This document shows, piece by piece, positions 1 to 7,515 of a DNA stretch of 20,234 bases. Position numbers and translations under genes: made by a program. Under the pieces are notes generated by a model, which was not told the origin of the DNA, made no database searches, and saw nothing but the letters and a program-made list of their open reading frames with translations. This DNA comes from Betaproteobacteria bacterium (GTDB lineage Bacteria; Pseudomonadota; Gammaproteobacteria; Burkholderiales; SG8-41). The DNA lies in the NCBI GenBank assembly GCA_025363575.1, contig JANYDM010000118.1:1-20234 (forward strand), in the 5' to 3' direction. How positions within the stretch are numbered: the first letter of the stretch is position 1; the number at the start of each line of letters is the position of its first letter.

Positions 1-215
1 CTCGCCGTCATCTTCGGCCATTCGCCGGAGGTGAACGCTTTGCGCGCGGCGCGCACCGCGCGATCGACGTCCTCAGCGTTACCGCGCGGCACCAAGGCCC
101 ATGGCTTGCCGGTGAACGGATTATGACTTTCGAAATGCTGGCCGGAGGCGGAATCGACCCATAGTCCATCGATGTACATCTTGAGCTTGATTAGCGTGCC
201 TGCGGCGGTGTCCAT
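1..215 (-). CDS. Aldehyde dehydrogenase, N-terminal fragment (cut by window edge)
   Basis: The reverse strand encodes about 71 residues running off the left edge. They include MYIDGLWVDSASG, HNPFTGKPWALVPRG and AEDVDRAVRAARKAF, the usual N-terminus of the NAD(P)-dependent aldehyde dehydrogenase superfamily, which oxidises aldehydes to carboxylates. The Rossmann core and catalytic Cys/Glu lie outside the window, so substrate class cannot be given. I chose the ATG at 215 because a GAGG lies about 7 bases upstream; an in-frame ATG at 179 is the alternative. The gene is divergent from the acyl-CoA dehydrogenase gene, with about 116 bp between the start codons. Confidence 0.85.
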   Translation of the reverse strand, partial: MDTAAGTLIKLKMYIDGLWVDSASGQHFESHNPFTGKPWALVPRGNAEDVDRAVRAARKAFTSGEWPKMTA

Positions 216-331
216 GGTCGTACCTCGCGGAGAAATTGATGCGGCGGATCGGGTTGGCGTGCAGGGCATTTTACGGTAAGTTACGCCAGCGGTAAGCAGT
301 GCCGACCGTCGTCTTCATTCTTTGTTTCCTC

Positions 332-1501
332 ATGAGCAAAATCGCCGAATCGCCCGATCAGCATGCCGAATTGCGCGAAGCGCTGCGCGCGCTGTGCAAG
401 GAATACGACAGTGCGTACTGGCAGAAAGTCGACGAGGCGCGCGGCTATCCCGACGAGTTCGTCGATGCGCTGACGAAAGCAGGCTGGCTCGCCGCACTGA
501 TTCCCGAGCAATTCGGCGGATCGGGACTTACGCTGGCCGAAGCGTCGGTGATCATGGAAGAGATCAACCGCTCCGGCGGCAACTCGGGCGCGTGCCACGG
601 CCAGATGTACAACATGAATACGCTGCTGCGGCATGGCTCCGACGAACAGAAGCGTTTGTATCTGCCGAAAATCGCGACGGGTGAATTGCGCCTGCAGTCC
701 ATGGGCGTGACCGAGCCCGGCGCCGGCACCGATACGACGAAAATAAAGACGGTAGCCGTGAAGAAAGGCGACCGCTACGTGATCAACGGCCAGAAAGTCT
801 GGATTTCGCGCATCCAGCATTCGGAGCTCATGATTCTGCTCGCGCGCACGACGCCGCTCGACGAAGTGAAGAAGAAATCCGAGGGCATGTCGATTTTCAT
901 CGTCGACCTGCGCGAAGCGATCGGTCACGGCATCACCGTGCGGCCGATCCGCAACATGGTCAACCACGAGACGAACGAGCTGTTCATCGACAATCTCGAA
1001 ATCCCCGCTGCCAACCTGATCGGCGAGGAGGGCAGGGGGTTCAAGTACATACTCGATGGACTCAACGCCGAGCGAATATTGATCGCTGCGGAATGCATAG
1101 GCGACGGCTACTGGTTCATTGACAAGGGCAGCGCGTACGCAAAAGAGCGCGTCGTATTCGACCGTCCCATCGGCAAGAACCAGGGCATACAGTTTCCGCT
1201 CGCGCGCGCTTACGTGAACGTTGAGGCGGCGAACCTCATGCGCTTCAAAGCAGCGGCGTTGTTCGACGCGGGCAAGCCATGCGGCGCGGAGGCGAACATG
1301 GCTAAGCTCCTCGCAGCCGATGCTTCGTGGGAGGCCGCGAACGTATGCCTTCAAACGCACGGTGGATTCGGCTTCGCGGCAGAATATGACGTGGAGCGCA
1401 AGTTCCGCGAGACCAGGCTGTATCAAGTCGCGCCGATATCGACCAATCTCATCCTTTCGTATATTGGCGAGCATGTGCTCGGCATGCCGCGCTCTTTCTG
1501 A
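332..1501 (+). CDS. Acyl-CoA dehydrogenase
   Basis: The predicted 389-aa protein has the length and domain order of FAD-dependent acyl-CoA dehydrogenases, which introduce a 2,3 double bond into acyl-CoA and pass electrons to ETF. Visible signatures are the FAD/substrate motif SMGVTEPGAGTD, the middle domain VINGQKVWIS, and the C-terminal helical segment with LQTHGGFGFAAEYDVERKFRE. At the usual catalytic Glu position of the YEGT motif the protein has YQVAP. A Glu lies at residue 247 in GLNAERI, where isovaleryl-CoA and long-chain enzymes carry their base, so that residue is the likely base (inference). ATG 332 fits the family start; an in-frame GTG at 299 would add 11 residues, and neither has a clear Shine-Dalgarno. 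It probably starts an operon with the CoA-transferase and MmgE/PrpD genes. Confidence 0.9.
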   Translation: MSKIAESPDQHAELREALRALCKEYDSAYWQKVDEARGYPDEFVDALTKAGWLAALIPEQFGGSGLTLAEASVIMEEINRSGGNSGACHGQMYNMNTLLRHGSDEQKRLYLPKIATGELRLQSMGVTEPGAGTDTTKIKTVAVKKGDRYVINGQKVWISRIQHSELMILLARTTPLDEVKKKSEGMSIFIVDLREAIGHGITVRPIRNMVNHETNELFIDNLEIPAANLIGEEGRGFKYILDGLNAERILIAAECIGDGYWFIDKGSAYAKERVVFDRPIGKNQGIQFPLARAYVNVEAANLMRFKAAALFDAGKPCGAEANMAKLLAADASWEAANVCLQTHGGFGFAAEYDVERKFRETRLYQVAPISTNLILSYIGEHVLGMPRSF

Positions 1502-1509
1502 AGCGATGA

Positions 1510-1591
1510 GCCACAGAGGGCGCAGAGAACACAAAGTGAAACCGGCATACGGACTGCTTTTTGTCTCTCTGGCCCCTGTGATCTCTGTGGC
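1510..1591. repeat. Imperfect inverted-repeat element between acyl-CoA dehydrogenase and CoA-transferase genes
   Basis: GCCACAGAG at 1510-1518 is exactly complementary to CTCTGTGGC at 1583-1591. The inner sequences continue an imperfect palindrome rich in CACAGAG and CACAAAG. Elements of this CCACAGAG type occur as interspersed intergenic repeats in many proteobacterial genomes (recalled, not searched). It fills nearly all of the 104-bp gap between two co-directional genes, so it may form an mRNA hairpin that alters expression of the downstream gene. Confidence 0.6.
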
Positions 1592-1605
1592 AATAAAAGG
1601 TTAGC

Positions 1606-2784
1606 ATGCGGCCGCTCGACGGAATCACAGTAGTCGCGCTTGAGCAGGCGGTGGCCGCGCCGTTTGCGACTCGCCAGCTCGCCGATCTCGGCGCGCGCGT
1701 GATCAAGATCGAGCGTCCCGGCAGCGGTGATTTCGCGCGCGACTACGATCAGACGGTGAAGGGGCTGTCCGCGTATTTCGTATGGCTCAACCGCTCAAAG
1801 GAAAGCCTCACGCTCGACGTCAAGCACGCGCGATCAACGGAGATACTGGCGCGCTTGATCGCTACGGCCGATGTGTTCATTCAGAATCTCGCACCGGGCG
1901 CGGCCGGCAGGCTGGGACTCGATGCCGCGACTTTGCGCGCGAGGCATCCGCGGCTCATCGTGTGCGACGTCTCAGGCTACGGCGACAGCGGCCCTTACGC
2001 GAAGAAGAAAGCGTACGATTTGCTGATCCAGAGCGAGGCGGGTGTCTTGTCGGTAACCGGCACGCCCGAGACGCAGGCCAAAGTCGGTATCTCGATCGTC
2101 GATATCAGTGCCGGCATGTACGCGTATTCAGGAATACTCACCGCGCTGTACCAGCGCGAAAAGACCGGGCAGGGCACGCGCGTCGACGTCACCATGTTCG
2201 AGGCGCTGGCAGAATGGATGTCGCATCCGCTCAACTACACGCATTTCAGCGGCAAGCCGCCGCGGCGCAGCGGCCCTGATCACGCGACCATAGTCCCTTA
2301 CGGGCGGTTCAAGTGCGGCGATGGTGCTTACGTAATGCTCGGCATCCAGAACGAGCGCGAGTGGGCAAAATTCTGCGCTGGCGTGCTCGGCATGCCTGAT
2401 CTGGCGAAGGACCCGCATTTCAACAACAACACGAAACGCACGGAGCGGCGCGCCGAAGTGGTGGCGCTGATCGAAAAAGTGTTCGCGCGACTTAAAGCGG
2501 AAGAAGTGGTCGCGAAGCTGGACGCCGCCGATATCGCGAATGCGCGCATCAACACGCCGCAGGAAGTCTGGGAGCATCCGCAACTGAAAGCGCGCGACCG
2601 CTGGCGCGAAGTCGGCTCGCCGGCCGGCCCTTTGCCGGTGCTGTTGCCGCCGGTAACGATGCCCGGGTTCGAGGCTCGACTCGATCCGATCCCGGCCGTC
2701 GGCGAGCATACGGAGGCTATACTGGCTGGCATAGGCTACAGTGCAGACGAGATTTCCGAACTGCGCGTGGCAGCCGCCATCTAG
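1606..2784 (+). CDS. CaiB/BaiF (class III) CoA-transferase
   Basis: The 392-aa length is typical of family III CoA-transferases, which move CoA between carboxylic acids through an aspartyl-CoA intermediate. The N-terminus (RPLDGITVVALEQAVAAPFA), LGARVIKIERPGSGD at about 29-42 and DVSGYGDSGPYAKKKAYDLL at 121-140 are diagnostic. Asp138 in AYDLL aligns with the catalytic Asp of formyl-CoA transferase. Start ATG 1606 has an AAGG about 6 bases upstream. It is 34 bp upstream of an MmgE/PrpD gene and downstream of an acyl-CoA dehydrogenase gene, so it probably activates an acid as its CoA ester for oxidation; the acid is unknown. Some homologues act as racemases or CoA-ester lyase partners, so transferase activity is a family inference. 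Confidence 0.9.
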   Translation: MRPLDGITVVALEQAVAAPFATRQLADLGARVIKIERPGSGDFARDYDQTVKGLSAYFVWLNRSKESLTLDVKHARSTEILARLIATADVFIQNLAPGAAGRLGLDAATLRARHPRLIVCDVSGYGDSGPYAKKKAYDLLIQSEAGVLSVTGTPETQAKVGISIVDISAGMYAYSGILTALYQREKTGQGTRVDVTMFEALAEWMSHPLNYTHFSGKPPRRSGPDHATIVPYGRFKCGDGAYVMLGIQNEREWAKFCAGVLGMPDLAKDPHFNNNTKRTERRAEVVALIEKVFARLKAEEVVAKLDAADIANARINTPQEVWEHPQLKARDRWREVGSPAGPLPVLLPPVTMPGFEARLDPIPAVGEHTEAILAGIGYSADEISELRVAAAI

Positions 2785-2818
2785 CGCGCCGGTTGCATCG
2801 CCGAGGAGCAAAAAGCAC

Positions 2819-4198
2819 ATGGATACATTGACCAAATCCGATACCACATCATCGACGCGCAGCTTGTGCGAGTTCCTGTCAGCGATACGTTATGACGACA
2901 TTCCTCCGGCGGTGATCGCGCGCACCGAGGAGCTGTTCCTCGACTGGTTTGCATCTACGCTGGCCGGCAAGGACGCGCGGCCGACGCGCATCATGGAGAA
3001 ATTTGCGGCGACGATGGGCCCGCGCGAAGGTGACAGCGAGATCCTCGTCTCGCGCAAACGCACGTCGCCATTGTTCGCGGCGATGATAAACGGGGCCGCG
3101 TCCCATTTCGTCGAACAGGACGATCTGCATAACAGCTCGGTGCTGCATCCGGGCACAGTCGTGTTCCCGGCAGTATTCGCGGTAGCACAGTGCGGCAATC
3201 TAAGCGGCAAGGATCTGCTGGCGGCCGCCGTCGCCGGTTACGAATGCGGCGTGCGCGTCGGCGAATTTCTCGGCCGCTCGCATTACAAGGTATTCCACAC
3301 GACCGGAACGGCGGGCAAGCTGGCGGCTGCGGCGGGCGTCGCGCATTTGCTCAAGCTCGATGCGGAGCGAATGCAGCACTGTCTCGGCTCGGCCGGTACG
3401 ATGGCGGCGGGGTTGTGGGAGTTCCTGCGCGACGCAGCGGATTCCAAACAACTGCACACCGCAAAAGCGGCCGGCGACGGGCTGATGGCCGCGTACCTCG
3501 CGCGCGACGGCTTCACCGGCGCGCGCCAGATCTTCGAGGGCAAGCAGGGCATGGCCGCCGGCATGTCGTCCGACGCGGATGCGCGCTGCCTCACCGATCA
3601 ACTCGGCAAGCGCTGGGCGACCGCCGAGACTTCATTCAAGTTTCACTCGTCGTGTCGTCACACGCATCCCTCGGCCGATGCGCTGCTCGCGCTGATGCAG
3701 GAGCATCGGTTGAAGCCCCAGGATATCGAAAGCGTTACAGCGCACGTGCATCAGGGCGCGATCGATGTGCTGGGCCCGGTCACCGATCCACAGTCGATCC
3801 ATCAATCCAAGTTCTCGATGGGTTTCGTGCTCGCGCTCATCGCCAACTTCGGGCGCGCCAGCCTGGCCGACTTTACCGACGCGGCGTTGCGCGACAACAC
3901 GCTGCGCCAGTTTCATGACAAGGTGAAAATGGCGCTCGATCCCGAGGTGGACGCGGCATATCCGAAACGCTGGCTGGGGCATGCCAGCGTCGTCACGCGC
4001 GACGGCCGCGCGCTGGACAAGCGCATCGCATCGCCGAAGGGCGACCCCGATAACGCACTTACGCGTGCAGAGCTGGAAGACAAGGCCCTGCGTCTGGCGG
4101 CATTTACGGGCGGCGCGAATCCCGCTGAAATGCGGAACATCATCGCGCGAATCTGGAAACTCCACGCAGCCGCGGACGTGCGGAATTTTCTGGGCTAA
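2819..4198 (+). CDS. MmgE/PrpD family protein (paralogue 1)
   Basis: The 459-aa protein belongs to the MmgE/PrpD family, which includes 2-methylcitrate dehydratase and cis-aconitate decarboxylase. The active-site segment at 96-112 has HFVEQDD followed by HPG (D101/D102, H110). Further family residues are H160 in KVFHTTGTAG, K210 in ADSKQLH and the KFHSSCRHTH motif at 274-283. These match the positions of the Asp, His, Lys and His residues known from human cis-aconitate decarboxylase, so the protein looks catalytically intact. ATG 2819 has GAGGAG about 10 bases upstream; an in-frame extension to 2741 would overlap the CoA-transferase gene. Its TAA (4196-4198) overlaps the stop of the opposing gene. 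The substrate cannot be named: no methylcitrate synthase or lyase is present. Confidence 0.88.
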   Translation: MDTLTKSDTTSSTRSLCEFLSAIRYDDIPPAVIARTEELFLDWFASTLAGKDARPTRIMEKFAATMGPREGDSEILVSRKRTSPLFAAMINGAASHFVEQDDLHNSSVLHPGTVVFPAVFAVAQCGNLSGKDLLAAAVAGYECGVRVGEFLGRSHYKVFHTTGTAGKLAAAAGVAHLLKLDAERMQHCLGSAGTMAAGLWEFLRDAADSKQLHTAKAAGDGLMAAYLARDGFTGARQIFEGKQGMAAGMSSDADARCLTDQLGKRWATAETSFKFHSSCRHTHPSADALLALMQEHRLKPQDIESVTAHVHQGAIDVLGPVTDPQSIHQSKFSMGFVLALIANFGRASLADFTDAALRDNTLRQFHDKVKMALDPEVDAAYPKRWLGHASVVTRDGRALDKRIASPKGDPDNALTRAELEDKALRLAAFTGGANPAEMRNIIARIWKLHAAADVRNFLG

Positions 4199-4941
4199 AG
4201 CTCGCTTTGCCCGTCATGCCGGCTGCCTTGCTGCCGGTATTCAACCAGTTCCAGGCGATCGGTTTTCTTGAACCGTTTTCCCTGGCCGTGCACCAGCAGC
4301 TCCTGGGCGATGAACGGGCGGACCTTGTCGGGCGCGATCCAATACGTCATCTGGATGCGGAAACCCCGGGTGCGGATCGAACCGTTGCCTTCCACCTTGA
4401 ATGTGTCGAAGGTGCCGGCGGGAACAGTGATCGGCTCGCGTCCAACTACCTTCAGGTTCATGGTCCACTCGTCTTCTTCGTCGTTGCGCCGCGTGCCGCG
4501 ATAAATTGTGGTCCATTTGCGGCCGACGGAGTATTCGGCGACGAAAAGCTGGTTGCCGACGAAGGTGCGGCCCTGCGGGTCTCTAACGATATTGCCGAGC
4601 AGATCGGTGACCTTGCCGTTGCCGTAGATGACTTCGGTATCGGTCACTTCGGTAATCCGGCCGCCGCGTGATTCGCGGGTTTCCTGCCTGGTCAGCACAT
4701 CGACGACGCGGTAGCGGTAGCGGTCGCCGACTTTATAGTTCGTGTTTGCCTTTACTGTGCCCTTGGTGAAAGGGTTCGCAGCACCGGCGACGGATGGCGC
4801 GACATTGGCGACCGTTGCCGACGGCACGCGCTCCGCGACCAGCGGCAGAATCTCGTTCTTGATCGCGCGGTCGATCTGCGCCTGGTCCATCGAATCGGGA
4901 AACTGGACTTTGCCCAGACCTTCTATGTCGACTATCGGCAT
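4195..4941 (-). CDS. Conserved protein of unknown function, downstream partner of the caspase-like protein
   Basis: I do not recognise a named family. The 248-aa protein starts with a short amphipathic module (VQFPDSMDQAQIDRAIKNEI, 12-31) resembling the FPD-M-x-x-x-x-I-x-x-A-I segment seen at the N-terminus of assorted phage and bacterial proteins. A low-complexity Ala/Val linker follows at about 38-58, then a beta-rich domain at about 70-235 (YKVGDRYRYRVVDVL, VAEYSVGRKWTTIYRG, VPAGTFDTFKVEGNG). The VPAGTFDTFKVEG segment recalls DUF3108-like envelope-associated beta domains. There is no signal peptide or TM helix. ATG 4941 is 7 bp after the caspase gene's TGA, whose TGAGG also supplies the ribosome-binding site, so the two are probably co-translated. 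An in-frame longer start at 4977 would overlap the caspase gene. Confidence 0.75.
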   Translation of the reverse strand: MPIVDIEGLGKVQFPDSMDQAQIDRAIKNEILPLVAERVPSATVANVAPSVAGAANPFTKGTVKANTNYKVGDRYRYRVVDVLTRQETRESRGGRITEVTDTEVIYGNGKVTDLLGNIVRDPQGRTFVGNQLFVAEYSVGRKWTTIYRGTRRNDEEDEWTMNLKVVGREPITVPAGTFDTFKVEGNGSIRTRGFRIQMTYWIAPDKVRPFIAQELLVHGQGKRFKKTDRLELVEYRQQGSRHDGQSEL

Positions 4942-4948
4942 GGCGGCC

Positions 4949-6040
4949 TCATTGCACTCGCGTGGGCATGTAGACAAAATCGGCGTTGCCGCCCGCCGCC
5001 GGCTTCAATACGCCCCCGGCCGCAGCGACCTGCACGGCGGTCTCGCGTTTGGCGAGCAGCCGGTTCAGCCGGAATTGCGCGAGCTCCGAGAATTTTCCGC
5101 TCGGGTAGCGGCGCAAGTATTCTTCGATCGGCGCGATTTCCTTGCTGTCCTTGACCTTCTCCCAGCCCGCGAGCTCCTCTTCGAATTGCTTTTCAAGTTC
5201 CGCCTCGGACAGTTTTTTAAGCTGCTTCGGAGGCTGGAAGTAAAAATCCTCTTCAAGCGACGTGCTTTCCCACGGGATTTGCCGCCCTTCCGAGCGCCGC
5301 CGCACCGCGAGACGCACGCGCTTGAAGACGTCCTCGATCTTGGCGGCGGGTATTTCGAGCTCGCGCAAGAGGTTCTCCGTGTAGAGGCCGTTTTCGCCTT
5401 CGCCGTCCGCCGCGGTATTGCCGGGCGAGGTCGCGTAGGCAAGCAGCGACCCCGGCGGTGCGTCAAACTGCGAGAGGCCTTTTTGCTCGGTCAGGACTTT
5501 GCTGCCGAACGGATTGTCGCGGCAGGCGTCGAGGATGATTACGTTCATCGGATTCGCCGCCTTGACCAGCCCCTGCAGCACGGAGTTCAGCTCGACAGTC
5601 TTGTCGCGCATGTCTTCGAGCCGCTCGATGTCCGCGTCTACCGGAACCAGATAGTTGCGCCAGGCCAGCTGGGCGCCGTGACCGGCGTAGTAAAAGAGAC
5701 CGACGCCTTTCGCCTTCGCGAGCGCGCCGCCAAACGCCTGGATCGAGTTCGCCATCTGGGCGCGGCCCGCGTCGAGCACGAGATCGACTTTAAAGCCGAG
5801 CTTCTGCAATTCACCGCCGATCGCTTTGGCGTCGTTGACCGGATTTTTGAGTGGCGCCTGGGCGTAGCGGGTGTTGCCGATAACCAGTGCGGTGCGGGGC
5901 AACGCGCTGAGCACGGAATCCGATTGTGCGGAGGATCCCGGGATCCAGAGCGGCAGCGTAGCCGACGAAGCAAGCAGGCCAGCCTGTTTCAACCAGCGGC
6001 GGCGCGACTGCAGGAAACGGGAGCGGGAAGAGGCCGGCAT
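4949..6040 (-). CDS. Caspase-like (peptidase C14) protein with probable Tat signal
   Basis: The 363-aa protein has a twin-arginine-like signal, SRRRWLK at 12-18 followed by a hydrophobic stretch (about 19-33) and a possible cleavage near SSA-Q at 38-39. The caspase/metacaspase domain spans about 48-268: RTALVIGNTRYAQAPLKNPVNDA, FYYAGHGAQ with catalytic His121, and IILDACRDNPF with catalytic Cys173. Both dyad residues are present, so protease activity is likely. A charged linker (272-290) leads to a WEKVKDSKEI-YLRRYPSGKF-LAQFRL repeat unit at about 293-330, a known companion of bacterial caspases. Start ATG 6040 keeps the Tat motif near the N-terminus; a TTG at 6130 is possible but less likely. 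It is divergent from the PrpD gene and upstream of the unknown partner gene. Cleavage target and biological role are unknown. Confidence 0.88.
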   Translation of the reverse strand: MPASSRSRFLQSRRRWLKQAGLLASSATLPLWIPGSSAQSDSVLSALPRTALVIGNTRYAQAPLKNPVNDAKAIGGELQKLGFKVDLVLDAGRAQMANSIQAFGGALAKAKGVGLFYYAGHGAQLAWRNYLVPVDADIERLEDMRDKTVELNSVLQGLVKAANPMNVIILDACRDNPFGSKVLTEQKGLSQFDAPPGSLLAYATSPGNTAADGEGENGLYTENLLRELEIPAAKIEDVFKRVRLAVRRRSEGRQIPWESTSLEEDFYFQPPKQLKKLSEAELEKQFEEELAGWEKVKDSKEIAPIEEYLRRYPSGKFSELAQFRLNRLLAKRETAVQVAAAGGVLKPAAGGNADFVYMPTRVQ

Positions 6041-6146
6041 CGAGCGCAAGTCTCGCACTGCGCGCGAACCAAAGTCAACCGCCGGCCGGTTGCAGAGGCC
6101 GCGCGGCGCCGTCACAATACCCGTCTTCAAAAAAAGCAGAGTGCAA

Positions 6147-7514
6147 ATGACGACTGTAGTTGAGCAACTGAGTGCTTACGCAGCCGCGCTGCGTTACGAA
6201 GATCTGCCGGCAGATGTCGTGCAGCAGGCCAAGCGGTTGATTGTGGATTCGGTGGGTTGCGCGCTCGGCGGTTACGCCGGCGAACCGTCCCGCATTGCAC
6301 GCGACATTGCGGGCACAGTGACCAGCAGCAAGCCGGCGACCGTGATCGGCAGCGGGCAGCGCTCCAGCGTCGATATGGCGACATTCGCGAATGGCGTAAT
6401 GCTGCGCTTTCTCGACTTTAACGACGGCTATACCAGCACCGGCGAGTCCGGGCACCCGAGCGACAGCATTGCTGCGGTGTTGACGCTGGCGGAAGCGCTG
6501 GGTCGCAGCGGCAAGGACGTAATCACGGCGACGGTCCTCGCGTACGAGGTGTTCTGCCGCGTATGCGATGAAGTCGATCTGAAACCGCTCGGCTTCGATC
6601 ACGTGACGGTCGGCGGCATGGCAAGCACGGCGGCGGCGGCCAAGCTGTTCGGTCTCGGCGAAAAAGACATCGCACAGGCTTTCAACCTCGGCATTGCGCC
6701 GAACGTAGCGCTCTATCAGACGCGAATCGGCCACGTATCGATGTGGAAAGGGTGCGCGTACGCAAACGCCAGCCGCAATGCGGTGTTCGCGGCAATGCTC
6801 GCATCGCGCGGCATGACGGGGCCGGCGCCGATTTTCGAAGGCGTGGGCGGCTATTTCAAGGCCGTTACGCGGGCGCCGTTCAAGCTGGCTACGCTTGGCG
6901 GCAGCGGGCAGAGCTACAAGATCATGGAATGCAGCATCAAACGCTTTCCGCTCGGGCAATACGCGCAGACCGTGGTAGAAGCGGCACTGCAATTGCGCGG
7001 CAAGATAAGCGGTGTTGACGACATCGAAAAAATACACATAGAGACCGTCAGTGCAGCAGTGCGCCTGATGGCGGGCGACCCTGAAAAATGGACGCCGGCG
7101 ACGCGCGAAACCGCCGACCACAGCATGCCCTACAGCGTCGCGGTCGCGCTGATCTATGGCGGCGTCGAGTCGCGCCATTTCGATGACGACAAGCTGCGCG
7201 ATCCGGCGATACTCGGGCTGGCGAAACGCATCAAAGTGGAAATGTCGGACGAAGCGGAAAAGCACATGCCGGCAGCGATGCGCTGTTATTTCACATTGAC
7301 TACTAAGTCAGGTGTTACGCATAAGGCGCTGGTCGATTATCACAAGGGCCATCACAAGAACCCGATGACCGATACGGAGATCGAAGGAAAGTTCCGGCCG
7401 CTGGCGGAGCAGGCGCTGGACAAGGCGCAGACCGACCGGCTGCTCGATAAATTATGGCATATCGAAACTATGGCGGACGCCGGCGAGTGTGTGCGTCTCA
7501 CCGTGGCGAAATGA
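6147..7514 (+). CDS. MmgE/PrpD family protein (paralogue 2, PrpD-like)
   Basis: This 455-aa protein is the most PrpD-like of the four paralogues. RFLDFNDGYTSTGESGHPSD at 87-106 parallels the LDFND...GHPSDN signature of 2-methylcitrate dehydratase; the other key positions are H152 in GFDHVTVGGMAS and K201 in SMWKGCAYA. PrpD normally has DTW where this protein has DGY, so it may dehydrate a related tricarboxylate or hydroxy-acid rather than methylcitrate. No prpB or prpC is nearby. ATG 6147 matches the family start; the open frame upstream to 5871 lies antisense to the caspase gene. A weak promoter (TTGCAG 6090-6095, 17 bp, CACAAT 6113-6118) lies in the divergent gap. The next gene starts one base after its stop. 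Confidence 0.88.
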   Translation: MTTVVEQLSAYAAALRYEDLPADVVQQAKRLIVDSVGCALGGYAGEPSRIARDIAGTVTSSKPATVIGSGQRSSVDMATFANGVMLRFLDFNDGYTSTGESGHPSDSIAAVLTLAEALGRSGKDVITATVLAYEVFCRVCDEVDLKPLGFDHVTVGGMASTAAAAKLFGLGEKDIAQAFNLGIAPNVALYQTRIGHVSMWKGCAYANASRNAVFAAMLASRGMTGPAPIFEGVGGYFKAVTRAPFKLATLGGSGQSYKIMECSIKRFPLGQYAQTVVEAALQLRGKISGVDDIEKIHIETVSAAVRLMAGDPEKWTPATRETADHSMPYSVAVALIYGGVESRHFDDDKLRDPAILGLAKRIKVEMSDEAEKHMPAAMRCYFTLTTKSGVTHKALVDYHKGHHKNPMTDTEIEGKFRPLAEQALDKAQTDRLLDKLWHIETMADAGECVRLTVAK

Positions 7515-7515
7515 T

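Noticed and set aside
281..1534. 417-codon open frame on the minus strand
   Set aside because: It is antisense to the acyl-CoA dehydrogenase gene and has no domain signature.
4742..6163. 473-codon open frame on the plus strand
   Set aside because: It lies antisense to the caspase-like gene with its conserved catalytic dyad and shows no protein family features.
6075..7265. 396-codon open frame on the minus strand
   Set aside because: It is antisense to the PrpD-like gene; composition is typical of a reverse-frame shadow.
6147..7514. Annotation as prpD, 2-methylcitrate dehydratase
   Set aside because: The LDFND...HPSD motif is close, but DTW is replaced by DGY and no prpB, prpC or acnD is in the window, so only the family is named.
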